Shown here: positions 1 through 8,704 of the stretch, piece by piece | Layout of the letters: every line of letters begins with the position of its first letter | How positions within the stretch are numbered: the first letter of the stretch is position 1 | Assembly (NCBI RefSeq): GCF_001583495.1 | Contig: NZ_LQAQ01000090.1 | Span: 1 to 64,000, forward strand | Direction of reading: 5' to 3' | Length of the DNA stretch: 64,000 bases | Source of the DNA: Flammeovirga sp. SJP92 | GTDB lineage: Bacteria > Bacteroidota > Bacteroidia > Cytophagales > Flammeovirgaceae | The notes under the pieces: generated by a model | The model's input: only the letters and a program-made list of their open reading frames with translations | Databases searched by the model: none | Told to the model about the DNA's origin: nothing | Translations under genes and position numbers: made by a program

Positions 1-10
1 TACTGTCACC

Positions 11-265
11 TGTTACATCATCTTGACCTGTGGAAGTTTCCAATATCACATCCCCAAACTTATTTTCTATGGTGATAAGAGATGTCTTGTCAATTTTACT
101 AAAAGTTTCTTTAGTTACTTTACTTTCTGTGCCATGCTTGTACTGTCACCTTTACTGTTACATCATCTTGACCTGTGGAAGTTTCCAATATCACATCCCC
201 AAACTTATTTTCTATGGTGATAAGAGATGTCTTGTCAATTTTACTAAAAGTTTCTTTAGTTACTT
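11..265. repeat. 110-bp perfect direct repeat, period 145 bp
   Basis: Bases 11-120 and 156-265 are identical over 110 bases, with a 35-base insert (121-155) between them. The ten bases 1-10 also match 141-150, but five extra bases (151-155) separate that match from the second copy. The repeat lies inside the reading frame of a secreted protein on the minus strand. Since 145 is not a multiple of three, it shifts the frame. It looks like a recent tandem duplication with a small indel; a misassembly at this point cannot be excluded from sequence alone. Confidence 0.95.
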
Positions 266-359
266 TCTCTTGCAGATTAGGATGCTGTGCAAACCCAATT
301 GAAGTGAAAATAAAGAATAAGAAAATTGTGTTATATATTATATTGTTTTTTGTCTTCAT
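120..359 (-). pseudogene. Secreted protein, truncated by frameshifting duplication (DUF4097-like start)
   Basis: The likely start is the ATG at 359, which begins a clear signal peptide (MKTKNNIIYNTIFLFFIFTS, ending near GFAQ). The start overlaps the end of the anti-sigma gene by about 30 bases, so it is the third gene of the ECF operon. After the signal peptide comes a stretch (KTSLITIENKFGDVILETS) that resembles the first strands of DUF4097-type beta-strand repeat proteins, which often follow ECF/anti-sigma pairs in Bacteroidota. The frame then hits a stop at 120, exactly where the 110-bp segment begins to repeat. The second copy continues in another frame, so the protein is probably broken at about 80 residues. 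Family members are usually several hundred residues, so the rest would lie left of the window. Seen: signal peptide, repeat, stop. Inferred: family and loss of function. Confidence 0.6.
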
Positions 360-1116
360 GATTCCTCTCTGGTTTTGTAGAGTTGATAATAATTTCCATT
401 TGTTTGTTAAGTAGCTCGATTTGAAGCTCAAGGTTGATCACCATTTGTTTTCTTACAATTTCTGGTTCAGCACTTTCCGAAGCTTCTCTTTTCAATGCTT
501 TGTAATTCTTTTGTAAGTGTTTTAACTGTACATTAAAATCGTCGAGCAGTTTGATGTCTTCAAAGTTCAAAGCATTGATCTGCATTTTCTTATTAGAAAT
601 AAGAGACATGTAGTAATCTTCTGCTTGTTCCCATTCTTCATTTTGAGGTTGAGTCGGAATAGTATTCTTTCCGGTATTGAAATTACTATTGCCAAACCAT
701 CCGATGCCTACACCAATGATCAATATCGCAGCAACTGACAGCCATTGTCTGCTAAATAATAGTTTTACTTCTTTTGTGTTTGTTGGTGTTTCTTTCTTTT
801 GGTCCTCTTCATCCAATGCATTTTCGATTTTATCCCAAAGGCCTTTGGGAGCATCAAATTTATCAAAAGATGAATTTTCAATCACATCATCAATGCTGTG
901 CTCATGAATAGGCTCGTCTTGCAGTTCTTTTTCAATCCTCGACCAAACTTGGTCAGAGGGTTGGTGATGTTCTTTTATATCGGATCTTAAACGCACTACT
1001 TCTCTTTCAAGGTTGTCGTTTAAAATTTCTTCAAATCTTTGATTACATCCATTAGAGGGGGTTAAAACATCTAACTTTCCTCTATTTTCTAGGATGAATT
1101 TTTCAATTTTATCCAT
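331..1116 (-). CDS. Putative anti-sigma factor, single-pass membrane protein
   Basis: A protein of 261 residues lying 11 bases downstream of an ECF sigma factor on the same strand, the usual place for an anti-sigma factor. The N-terminal part (about 1-130) is charged and predicted to be cytoplasmic. It contains two similar segments with DxxWxxIExxL-like cores (QVWSRIEKEL and GLWDKIENAL), which resemble a short repeat. One hydrophobic segment (SVAAILIIGVGIGWFG, near residue 150) would cross the inner membrane. The C-terminal part is helical and rich in Q, K and E, likely periplasmic and coiled-coil. No zinc-binding HxxxCxxC motif is evident, so it is not a ZAS-type anti-sigma. Its function is inferred from position and topology. 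Confidence 0.7.
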   Translation of the reverse strand: MDKIEKFILENRGKLDVLTPSNGCNQRFEEILNDNLEREVVRLRSDIKEHHQPSDQVWSRIEKELQDEPIHEHSIDDVIENSSFDKFDAPKGLWDKIENALDEEDQKKETPTNTKEVKLLFSRQWLSVAAILIIGVGIGWFGNSNFNTGKNTIPTQPQNEEWEQAEDYYMSLISNKKMQINALNFEDIKLLDDFNVQLKHLQKNYKALKREASESAEPEIVRKQMVINLELQIELLNKQMEIIINSTKPERNHEDKKQYNI

Positions 1117-1127
1117 GGTAAGAGAAT

Positions 1128-1655
1128 TTAGAGTGATACTTTTAAAATATCTTTCAGTTTCTTTTTAGCTCTGCTGTATTGTGATTTGGACGCAGATTCA
1201 CTGATATTCAAAATTTGAGATATTTCCTTATGGTCATATCCTTCTAACAAATACAAAGAAAAAACAATACGATAACCGTCAGGTAAGAGTTGAATAGCTT
1301 CTCGAATTCTATCAATATTCATGATCAGATCAATGTCTTGGTCTCCGTCATTATCCTCTCTGTCTGGGATGCGGCCTTCTTCCATTTCAACAAGTTCAAG
1401 ACGTCTCTTTTTTACATGGTTTATGGAGTGGTTGACGACAATCCTTTTTAGCCAAGAGCCAAATGATGAAGTACCTTTGAATTGATCTAGATTTCTAAAA
1501 GCACTAAGGAAGGCCTCTTGTAGTATGTCTTCCGCTTCTTCAAGGTTATTGATGATGCGGACACATATGTTATACATTGCTTTTGAATATTGCTGATAGA
1601 GTTCAAATTGAGCTTTTCTATCACCCTCTTTGCATCTTTCTATTATCGCTGTCAT
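1128..1655 (-). CDS. RNA polymerase ECF-type sigma-70 factor
   Basis: A 175-residue protein with the two conserved ECF regions. Sigma region 2 lies near residues 15-80: YNICVRIINNLEEAEDILQE, then AFLSAFRNLDQFKG and SSFGSWLKRIVVNH. Region 4 lies near 118-170: LLPDGYRIVFSLYLLEGYDH followed by the helix-turn-helix EISQILNISESASKSQYSRA. The family directs RNA polymerase to a small regulon and is normally held by the anti-sigma factor encoded next. The start ATG at 1655 gives the full region 2. An ECF-like promoter lies directly upstream, suggesting autoregulation. Confidence in the family is very high; the signal and regulon are unknown. Confidence 0.96.
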   Translation of the reverse strand: MTAIIERCKEGDRKAQFELYQQYSKAMYNICVRIINNLEEAEDILQEAFLSAFRNLDQFKGTSSFGSWLKRIVVNHSINHVKKRRLELVEMEEGRIPDREDNDGDQDIDLIMNIDRIREAIQLLPDGYRIVFSLYLLEGYDHKEISQILNISESASKSQYSRAKKKLKDILKVSL

Positions 1656-1671
1656 AAGTTTTTCTTTGTTT

Positions 1672-1705
1672 ACCTTAAAGACAGCGTAAGATACCTAGGG
1701 TTGCA
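1672..1705 (-). promoter_or_regulatory. Candidate ECF sigma autoregulatory promoter
   Basis: Reading the minus strand, TGCAACC (1705-1699) is followed after about 16 bases by GTCTTT (1682-1677), roughly 22 bases before the sigma start codon. A TGCAACC-type -35 and a GTCTT-like -10 at this spacing are typical of ECF-dependent promoters, and placement immediately before the sigma gene fits autoregulation. This is an inference from pattern and position only. Confidence 0.45.
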
Positions 1706-1728
1706 TGAAGAATTAAAAAAATAGTTTA

Positions 1729-2148
1729 CTAATTACAATTTTTGCACGTTCCTAGTATTAAGTAGTTGGTTTCTTTTGCAGTGTATCCGTTTGGAAGTTG
1801 CATAGGAGTAATTTGCAAGTCATCCATACATTCAGTGTTGCCACATACTTGGCATTTGAAGTGTACGTGATCATGACTATGATGTGTACTTGAGCAATGA
1901 TCGGTATTGCACATCGCATATTTTACAATAGAGTTTTCATCAATCACTCTATGGAGAATACCTTTTTCTATAAATGTTTTTAGAGTACGGTAAATTGTTG
2001 CACGGTCACACAGTCCTGTCAATTTTTCCTCAATAATATTTTCGCTCAATGCAATTTTACTATCCATGAAAATATTGATAATACTAATTCTTCCGTTCGT
2101 TCTACGAAGTTTATAATCGTTTAAAATATCTATCGCTTCTGTACTCAT
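1729..2148 (-). CDS. Fur-family transcriptional regulator
   Basis: A 139-residue protein with the Fur layout. An N-terminal winged helix (about 1-75) contains the recognition segment CDRATIYRTLKTFIEKGILH. A C-terminal dimerisation domain is rich in metal ligands: HHSHDHVHFKCQVCGNTECM near 88-108 and a final CKNC near 135-138. The two CxxC pairs form the structural zinc site seen in many Fur, Zur and PerR proteins. The histidine-rich stretch is close to the Zur/Fur sensing region, but the metal sensed cannot be assigned from sequence. It is a single gene, not overlapping the ECF operon, and lies 73 bases upstream of the sigma start with opposite control signals not visible. Confidence 0.93.
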   Translation of the reverse strand: MSTEAIDILNDYKLRRTNGRISIINIFMDSKIALSENIIEEKLTGLCDRATIYRTLKTFIEKGILHRVIDENSIVKYAMCNTDHCSSTHHSHDHVHFKCQVCGNTECMDDLQITPMQLPNGYTAKETNYLILGTCKNCN

Positions 2149-2228
2149 AGTACAAAATTAATTTATAGATGAATAAATACATATTCTCACTCTGAAAATT
2201 TTGTTATTAATGAGCTTTAATAACAAAA

Positions 2229-2275
2229 AAAGCCTTACAACCAATAAGATAAAGGTGTAAGGCTTTCTTTTTTAT
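2229..2275 (-). terminator. Rho-independent terminator of the 2307-2936 gene
   Basis: An 11-bp perfect stem (2229-2239 pairing with 2256-2266, arms AAAGCCTTACA and TGTAAGGCTTT) is flanked by A-runs on the left and T-runs on the right, so it could act in both directions. It follows the stop of the minus-strand gene at 2307. Confidence 0.85.
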
Positions 2276-2306
2276 TATCTGAAAAGTACAATTAGAGTAC
2301 CTTAAT

Positions 2307-2936
2307 TTAGTCGATTAACGAACCAGACCTAACAACGAAAGATTCGCAGAATGCATTAAAGATAGGTACATTGTCGATTTCTAGCGCTGCACCAATTTCT
2401 TTAATTTTCTCCAATTCTACTTCCGTGATAGCTCTTTCATTAAGTAAATCATCATCTTCTTCCATAAATAAGAAAGAGATAAACTTCACAAAGATGAAAG
2501 GAGCGTTCAAGATATCTCTCTTAAGGTCACCAGTCAATGATTCAGGGTTCTTCAACGTTTCCAATACAACATTATTCTCTTTTAGAGAAGAGTGCATCGT
2601 TAGTTTGATCAACTTGTAAAAACGATTCTCCCACTCAGAGAAGTTGTACGAAAGGTATTTTAATGCAGGAGCAAGAGGGTCATTTTTTTGGAAGAAACTT
2701 CTTCTTGAAAGCTTACGGGCTTTTCTTCTTAAAGTAATTTCTTCGTAATGACTTACACTGCCGTTGGCTAAAGCAATACCAATAGATGGAGTGATTAAAA
2801 TGATGGAAATGAAATCATCATCACTTAGATCCATAAATGCAGGGTCCACTTTTAAGAAATCCTTCTTAAGGGTTTGCATTTCATTAAAAAAGTCTGCGTC
2901 TCTTACGAGCGTAATTAACTCACTACCTGTAATCAT
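2307..2936 (-). CDS. Conserved hypothetical protein, cytoplasmic, alpha-helical
   Basis: A 209-residue protein I do not recognise. It has no signal peptide. It is largely alpha-helical by composition, has a basic patch (TLRRKARKLSRRSFF near residues 69-84), and an acidic run near 158-165 (FMEEDDDLLNE). Two hydrophobic stretches (SIILITPSIGIALA and FIFVKFISFLF) are short and not convincing as membrane spans. The start ATG at 2936 gives a complete frame, and the gene ends at a strong hairpin terminator. It lies between the Fur regulator and the MlaD gene, with 185 bases separating it from the latter, so it is probably transcribed on its own. Confidence 0.7.
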   Translation of the reverse strand: MITGSELITLVRDADFFNEMQTLKKDFLKVDPAFMDLSDDDFISIILITPSIGIALANGSVSHYEEITLRRKARKLSRRSFFQKNDPLAPALKYLSYNFSEWENRFYKLIKLTMHSSLKENNVVLETLKNPESLTGDLKRDILNAPFIFVKFISFLFMEEDDDLLNERAITEVELEKIKEIGAALEIDNVPIFNAFCESFVVRSGSLID

Positions 2937-3121
2937 TTATCTATAGTTTAATTTTATTGTAAGTACTCAAGTATTAAAAGTAAAAGATGTTCTGTTTCTA
3001 ATTATTTAAGTACTACGCTAAAAAATGCATGAATGTTCTTGTAAAAGTTTAGTGAAGCATGTAATCACAAAAACAATAATAAGAATTAATATGAACTACT
3101 CAAGTTTTTGGTCTTGATAAT

Positions 3122-4066
3122 TTATTTTTTCTTCTCCTTTGGTGCTTTGTCTTTTTTACCAAAAACAGAGAAGTGAACATATCTCTTAGGGTGTGCTTGG
3201 AAATCGATAAATAATGAATCCAAGTCAGCCATTGTTCTCACCATTTGATCATGAAGTTCTCTTTCTGTAAGAAGAGCACCCACTGTTCCATTTGGATCGT
3301 TTACGTTTTGCAAAGTAGTGTTTGCAGAAGCCAGTAATTGTTGAGCTTCTTTTACGGTTTGAGCCAATGGTGCGTCGTTTAATGAATCAGCTAGGTGATC
3401 CATTTTAGCTAAAATAGGTTCCAGTTTCTTAGATGCAGCAGCAAATTCACCAGACATCACTTGTAAGTTGGCAAGCGTCTTGTCTAAACCGCCATTATCT
3501 ACCTTCGTCATAATTGACTTAGCAGACATCAATGTAGAATCAGCAGTTACACCTGCTACTCTAAATTGTGACATCATGAGTTTGGCAGAATCAAGAGTAC
3601 CTTCCAAACTGGCAAAAAGTGGATCCATTTTTTCAACAATAGCGGCCACCATACCATTTTCTACACCACCAGCAATTGTGCTTTCTGGAGTAGCAAGTTC
3701 TCCAGTGCCGTCACTTCTTAGGATAATTTGTTTGTCGCCTAACATCCCTTTGTCGGCAATGACAGCAACAGTGTTTTTGTAAATTTTAATATCATCGTTA
3801 ATATCCAATGACACTTTTACCATATTATTTTGGTTTTGTAATAGCTCCATGCTAGAGACTCTTCCAACTATGTAGCCGTTTATGGTGACATTATTAGAGA
3901 CTTGTAGGTCTGCGGCACTTGGGTATTCGACATAAAAAGTATTTTGATCTGAAAAAATGTCTATCCCTTTTAGGAAGTTATAGCCGAAGTAAAGCACGAA
4001 GGCCGAGATAGTTGCAAAAATACCTACTTTCACTTCGTGTGAAAATTCAACTTTGATTGTGGACAC
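3122..4066 (-). CDS. MlaD-family (MCE domain) lipid transport protein
   Basis: A 314-residue protein with one N-terminal membrane anchor (about 12-32, VGIFATISAFVLYFGYNFLK) followed by a single MCE domain (about 35-115: FYVEYPSAADLQVSNNVTIN, GYIVGRVSSMEL). The C-terminal half is a long helical, coiled-coil-like region. MCE proteins form hexameric rings that carry phospholipids between the inner and outer membranes; the anchor keeps them in the inner membrane. The gene is divergent from lptD, and a close link between an MCE gene and lptD is common in Bacteroidota. No MlaE or MlaF partner gene is in the window. In relatives an amidase gene is often found between these two; it is absent here. 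Confidence 0.9.
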   Translation of the reverse strand: MSTIKVEFSHEVKVGIFATISAFVLYFGYNFLKGIDIFSDQNTFYVEYPSAADLQVSNNVTINGYIVGRVSSMELLQNQNNMVKVSLDINDDIKIYKNTVAVIADKGMLGDKQIILRSDGTGELATPESTIAGGVENGMVAAIVEKMDPLFASLEGTLDSAKLMMSQFRVAGVTADSTLMSAKSIMTKVDNGGLDKTLANLQVMSGEFAAASKKLEPILAKMDHLADSLNDAPLAQTVKEAQQLLASANTTLQNVNDPNGTVGALLTERELHDQMVRTMADLDSLFIDFQAHPKRYVHFSVFGKKDKAPKEKKK

Positions 4067-4244
4067 AATTATAATATTTGATTTGAAATCTTATTTGTTC
4101 TAATGTAGCTTGCAGCTTAATTATGACATCTCAAATTTATCAAAGAATATCATTTATTCTATATTTCTTTCCATTTTTGATAATGAAGACTCGAAATAAT
4201 ACCTTAAATTTGTCAAATATGACTTTCGAAATGTCATCTGATAC

Positions 4245-7200
4245 ATGATCCGTACTTTGTTCAAAAAAATAGATATACTTAATTTTTTGCAAAACCTATT
4301 GTTTGGTCTAGTTGGTGCTTTATTTTTTATGATGTTTAGCTCATCGGAAGCAAAAGCTAGCAAATATGCCTTGGAATTGGAAGATGAGGCATATTTTAGA
4401 ATTTATAATGATACTGCCAAAAGTAGGCAGGCAGCGAGAGAGTTGGCAAATACATTGAATTTGCTTAATGCTGGTGCTAAGAATGAGCTTATATCCAATT
4501 ATGCAATTGCGATGAAAGCTTTTGCGGATTCAGTCCTTTTTAGAGGTGACAGAGATCTTCAACAAGTACGTGAAGACTTAGCAGAACCAGAGATTGTTGA
4601 AAGAATCAATCAACTGAATTCCGCCTTAAAATCCACCGATCCTGAAGATTGGGAAGAAGCGAAAACTTCTGGTGTTTTTGAGGATTTGGACGAAGTAATT
4701 TATAATTTCAGTGATCATGAGCTTCCTCCCGAGGACATGATTGAAATATTGGATCTTTGGAAAAAGGAAGGAGATGATGCTATTGCGGGCACTGAAGATG
4801 CCTTTGATTTTCCTGTAGAATACACCTCCGATTCCTCCAATTTTGTAATGCGAACCCAAACCATGTACATGGTAGGGAATGCTGAGGTGGAGTTTGGTGA
4901 ACAGAAACTGAATGCAGGTGATATTCAAATGAACTTTGTGACCCACATTGTAAAAGCCCAAGGTATCCCAGATTCCACAGGTAAAATTGTAGAAAAACCA
5001 ATTTTCAAAGACGGAGAAAGTACTTTCAATGCCAACGAAATGATCTATAATTATGAAACGCAAAAAGGTCTGATCAAGGGTATTGTGACAGAAGAAAGTG
5101 ATGGTATTATTACTTCGCAGATTGTCAAAAAAACAGCCGGTCCAGAGATGTATATGGGAGACAACGTTTATACTACTTGTCGATTAGAACATCCACACTT
5201 TGGTTTCCGAACGAAAAAATTAAAAGTAGTACCAGAGAAAAATGTAGTTTCAGGTCCATTCTTAGTAGAGCTAAATGAATCCCCACTTCCATTGGGATTT
5301 TTCTTTGGCCTTTTCCCTGCAACCACTGATAATACTTCAGGTTTTGTAATGCCTACTTATGGTGAATCTACAGATAGAGGTTTTTACTTAAGAGATGGTG
5401 GTGTGTTCTTGGCACTGACAGACTATTTTAACTTAACTGTTTTAGGTACGGCCTATACTTTAGGTGGTTGGGGTTTGAATGTATCTTCTCAATACCGTAA
5501 AAGATATGCATTCAGTGGTAATACAAGGTTCTCATTTGTCAATAACTTGTTCCAAGAAAATGATGGTTCCATCACAGTTAGACAAGATTACCAAATCCAG
5601 TGGTCACACTCCCAAGAAAGTAAAAAGAACTCTAGATTCTCGGCCAACATTAATATCGCTAACTCAGATTATAACAGAAATAACTCTCAGAATGCGAACG
5701 ACTTCTTACAGTCATCAATGAACTCATCGGTAAGTTACAGTAATAACTTTACGATTGGTAATGTAAACTTGTCAACAACAGCACAAACGCGTTACCAGCA
5801 AAACGTACAGACAGGTGAAGCTTCTTTAACTCCTGAAGCCAGTTTTAACGTGGCACGTACAAGACCTTTTAAATCTTTATTCAAAAAGTCTAATGCCATT
5901 TCAGAGATTGGTTTTACTTATAATATGAGAGCATCAGGATCTGTGACGAACAAACCAGGGCAGGGTAGTTTACCTTTTGATGTGATTGGAGCGGAAGAAG
6001 ATCCTTCGGATGGATTAGATGATTCTGGAAGATACCCTGATTTATTGACCAACTTTGGTGATTATACAGATCAATTCCGATGGGGTATTACACATGATCT
6101 TCCTGTGTCAACACAGATGAAAGTGTTGAAATACTTTACACTTTCTCCAAGTTTTAGCTATAAAGAATACTGGCACCCTTTCAAATATGATTATACATTT
6201 ATCGAAGAGGAAAATGCGGTATTAGTTGATACAACAAACGAATTAACGAGATACCAAGAATATAGTACAGCTGTTGGTTTTAACACCAACATGTTCATGT
6301 TCTACAATATGAAAGGAGGATCAGTAATTCGTCATACCATTCAGCCTAACGTTTCCATGAGTTTTAGACCTGATTTTGGTGATCCCACTTTTGATTACTA
6401 TCAAACGGTGCAGACATCAAACACAGATGAAACAGGCCGTGAAATGTTTAGATCAGAAGGTGGTTTAGTCGGTAAGCCTTCTTCAGGCAGAAGTAGTAAT
6501 TTAAGTTTCTCCATCAACAACATATTGGAACTCAAATCCGGTAAAAAGGATGAGGAAACTGGGAAGGCCAAAAAGACAATGCTTTTGAATAACTTGCAGA
6601 TATCTTCTGGATATGATTTTGAAAGAGATTCATTGAATTGGTCTGATATCAATGCAGGTTTTAGAACGACTTTATTTAAAAAGGTAGATGTGTCAGTACA
6701 GTCACGTTGGAACCCTTACAAATATGAGGTCATTTCAACTGCTTATGATGAAGAAAAAAAGAAAGAGGTAGTAACAAGCCAATATAAATCTAGAAACCTT
6801 CTTTGGGATACAGATGGTAAAATTGCGGACCTGAGTAGTGTGACGGTTTCATTAGGAACAAGATTAGCCCCTAAAGGAGCAAAGAAAAAACAAGAAGAGA
6901 AGCTGGATGAATTACAGCCAAGAAACGAGATGGAACGTCAAATGCTTGAGCAGATGAGAAGAAATCCAGACTTGTATCTTGATTTTGATATTCCATGGTC
7001 ATTATCCTTAAACTATAACCTCAACTACAGTAAAACCGGAGAAGCTGAACCTGTCGTAACTCAGACATTCACTTTCTCGGGGGATGTGTCTTTGACACCA
7101 AAATGGAAATTTGCTTTTAGATCAGGTTTTGACTTTAAAGAAGCGGCGTTCTCTTATACTTCTTTCGACATTACAAGAGATTTACACTGTTGGCAATTGA

Positions 7201-7331
7201 CTGCCAATTGGATTCCTTTTGGACCAAGACAGTCTTATAATATTACAATTGCTGTGAAAGCGGCCATGTTGCAGGACTTGAAGTGGGAGAGACGTAACTC
7301 ATGGATTGACCGTAACGATAGATTTCAATAA
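4245..7331 (+). CDS. lptD: LptD-like outer-membrane LPS assembly protein
   Basis: A 1028-residue protein with an N-terminal hydrophobic signal segment (about 15-35), an N-terminal region of some 150 residues, and an OstA-like periplasmic domain. That domain starts near residue 190 (SSNFVMRTQTMYMVGNAEVE, then NAGDIQMNFV and FNANEMIYNYETQKG). A long beta-barrel runs to the C-terminus. The segment PLPLGFFFGLFP is characteristic of Bacteroidota LptD. LptD forms the outer-membrane pore through which LPS reaches the cell surface. It is slightly longer than most Bacteroidota relatives because of the N-terminal extension. The ATG at 4245 gives the signal segment; an earlier start is not available in frame. 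It lies 178 bases from the divergent MCE gene and 59 bases before the thioesterase. Confidence 0.9.
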   Translation: MIRTLFKKIDILNFLQNLLFGLVGALFFMMFSSSEAKASKYALELEDEAYFRIYNDTAKSRQAARELANTLNLLNAGAKNELISNYAIAMKAFADSVLFRGDRDLQQVREDLAEPEIVERINQLNSALKSTDPEDWEEAKTSGVFEDLDEVIYNFSDHELPPEDMIEILDLWKKEGDDAIAGTEDAFDFPVEYTSDSSNFVMRTQTMYMVGNAEVEFGEQKLNAGDIQMNFVTHIVKAQGIPDSTGKIVEKPIFKDGESTFNANEMIYNYETQKGLIKGIVTEESDGIITSQIVKKTAGPEMYMGDNVYTTCRLEHPHFGFRTKKLKVVPEKNVVSGPFLVELNESPLPLGFFFGLFPATTDNTSGFVMPTYGESTDRGFYLRDGGVFLALTDYFNLTVLGTAYTLGGWGLNVSSQYRKRYAFSGNTRFSFVNNLFQENDGSITVRQDYQIQWSHSQESKKNSRFSANINIANSDYNRNNSQNANDFLQSSMNSSVSYSNNFTIGNVNLSTTAQTRYQQNVQTGEASLTPEASFNVARTRPFKSLFKKSNAISEIGFTYNMRASGSVTNKPGQGSLPFDVIGAEEDPSDGLDDSGRYPDLLTNFGDYTDQFRWGITHDLPVSTQMKVLKYFTLSPSFSYKEYWHPFKYDYTFIEEENAVLVDTTNELTRYQEYSTAVGFNTNMFMFYNMKGGSVIRHTIQPNVSMSFRPDFGDPTFDYYQTVQTSNTDETGREMFRSEGGLVGKPSSGRSSNLSFSINNILELKSGKKDEETGKAKKTMLLNNLQISSGYDFERDSLNWSDINAGFRTTLFKKVDVSVQSRWNPYKYEVISTAYDEEKKKEVVTSQYKSRNLLWDTDGKIADLSSVTVSLGTRLAPKGAKKKQEEKLDELQPRNEMERQMLEQMRRNPDLYLDFDIPWSLSLNYNLNYSKTGEAEPVVTQTFTFSGDVSLTPKWKFAFRSGFDFKEAAFSYTSFDITRDLHCWQLTANWIPFGPRQSYNITIAVKAAMLQDLKWERRNSWIDRNDRFQ

Positions 7332-7390
7332 GATAGGGTAAGCTAGAAACAAATAAATAGTTTCTAGCCTACTCAAAATCACTTAATAAT

Positions 7391-7909
7391 ATGCCTTTTT
7401 ATCACGACCTTCAGAAAAGTTATCCTAAGGAAACAGAGTCAAGAGTAATTATCCGTTTTCAAGACTGTGACCCTTTCAGACACCTTAATAACTCTAAATA
7501 TTTTGATTATTTCTTCAATGCTAGAGAAGATAGAGTACCACAATTATATGGCTATAACACCGCCGACATTTATAAAGAATTTGGTACGGGTTGGGTGATC
7601 TTTAATCATCAAATCTCTTATTTGAGACCTGCTGCAGTTGGAGAATGGGTTAGAGTAAAATCAAGCATTATTCATGTAGATCACAATTCCATTGTAGTGG
7701 AATATTATATGATGAACGATGCAAAGACACAGCTTAAAACGGTTCTTTGGTCTAAAATGAGATATATTGATGCCAATACCGGTAAGAGTACAGATCACCA
7801 AGAAGAAGTTTTTGAGTATTTAGATACCATCAGAAATAAAGATGTTGATATTACTCAAACTACTTTTGAAGAAAGAATCACTCAATTAAAAGAAAAGATA
7901 ACCGGCTAG
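7391..7909 (+). CDS. Acyl-CoA thioesterase, 4HBT hotdog family
   Basis: A 172-residue single hotdog-fold protein. The N-terminal motif RFQDCDPFRHLNNSKYFDYF (about 22-41) matches the 4-hydroxybenzoyl-CoA thioesterase pattern (xDxxxxxHxNNxxY), with the aspartate and histidine in the expected places. It is followed by the central helix and by FNHQISYLRPAAVGEWVRVK. These enzymes hydrolyse acyl-CoA thioesters in the cytoplasm; the natural acyl group is unknown. It lies 59 bases after lptD on the same strand and may be cotranscribed. Its stop is four bases from the stop of the convergent response-regulator gene. Confidence 0.88.
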   Translation: MPFYHDLQKSYPKETESRVIIRFQDCDPFRHLNNSKYFDYFFNAREDRVPQLYGYNTADIYKEFGTGWVIFNHQISYLRPAAVGEWVRVKSSIIHVDHNSIVVEYYMMNDAKTQLKTVLWSKMRYIDANTGKSTDHQEEVFEYLDTIRNKDVDITQTTFEERITQLKEKITG

Positions 7910-7925
7910 TCATTAGACTGCCGGT
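7901..7925. terminator. Hairpin overlapping two convergent stop codons
   Basis: ACCGGC (7901-7906) pairs with GCCGGT (7920-7925), extended by AGT/ACT after a one-base bulge. The loop covers the gap between the convergent thioesterase and response-regulator stops. No strong T-run follows on either side, so its role as a bidirectional terminator is only possible. Confidence 0.35.
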
Positions 7926-8632
7926 CTTGTGGTTGAAATCGCGTAAGATATTTCTTTGGTAATTTTATCCAAATCGGATGCACTTGTTTTAAGATGCGAT
8001 AGGATTTCTTTATTATAATTCGTGTCTTGTTCATTAAAAAGCTCCAACAATCCCATTATTCTGCAAAGCGGTCCTCTAACCTTATGCGAATTAATATGGC
8101 AATATTTCTCAATAGCCTCATTCTGACTTCGTAGCATTGCTTTTACAGTCTCCAATTCATTGCTCACCTCATATTCAGTACTATTGGTTGAGACTACATC
8201 TAAACTATGGTTGATGTTTTGCATAAACATCATTATTTCTCTTTTTAATACATCAATTCTATTGACTCTAGCATTAATACTGCTGATCAATTCATCATGT
8301 GTAAAAGGTTTAGTCAAGTAATCATCCGCCATTAAATCCATTCCTCTTCTGATATCCTGTTTATCACTTTTTGCAGAAAGGAAGATAAATGGAATGCCTA
8401 CAGCCAAAGGGTTTTTTCTGAGCTCTTTTAGAAAAATGTATCCGTTCATTTTAGGCATCATAACATCACAAAGTATAATATCTGGCATTTTATACTCAAT
8501 AATGTCAAGTGCTTCAAGTCCACTCTGTGCTGCTAATACATTAAAATCATTAATCTCAAGTAAGTCGATAATACTGTCTAATAGATTTTTCTCATCATCA
8601 ATTACTAATACTGTAGTATCATTGTTATTCAT
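7913..8632 (-). CDS. Response regulator with a histidine-kinase-like C-terminal helix domain
   Basis: I chose the ATG at 8632 (MNNNDTTVLVIDDEKN), which starts directly before the receiver domain and gives 239 residues. The receiver (about 6-125) has the acidic pair D12/D13, phospho-acceptor D56 (DIILCDVMMPKMNG), a conserved FLSAKSD and K-P switch region (LTKPFT). The C-terminal half has no DNA-binding domain. Instead it carries a helical segment with an H-box-like motif (CHINSHKVRGPLCRIMGLLE) resembling the dimerisation/phospho-transfer part of HisKA or Hpt-like kinases, but no ATP-binding (N, G1, G2) boxes follow. It may act as a phospho-relay or adaptor. It is the last gene after the OMP and TPR-CHAT genes, 72 bases downstream. 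Confidence 0.88.
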   Translation of the reverse strand: MNNNDTTVLVIDDEKNLLDSIIDLLEINDFNVLAAQSGLEALDIIEYKMPDIILCDVMMPKMNGYIFLKELRKNPLAVGIPFIFLSAKSDKQDIRRGMDLMADDYLTKPFTHDELISSINARVNRIDVLKREIMMFMQNINHSLDVVSTNSTEYEVSNELETVKAMLRSQNEAIEKYCHINSHKVRGPLCRIMGLLELFNEQDTNYNKEILSHLKTSASDLDKITKEISYAISTTRPAV

Positions 8633-8704
8633 AAACGTTGTACTGTTTTCGGGTAAAAACACTCATAGTCAATTCCAACAACACTACAGTATGTTCAGAA
8701 GTTC

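Noticed and set aside
3468-3782. 104-codon plus-strand frame in the MlaD gene
   Set aside because: Antisense shadow with no start signal or homology.
4626-5063. Open frame of 145 codons on the minus strand
   Set aside because: It lies wholly inside lptD on the opposite strand and has the composition of a complement of coding sequence; no domain is seen.
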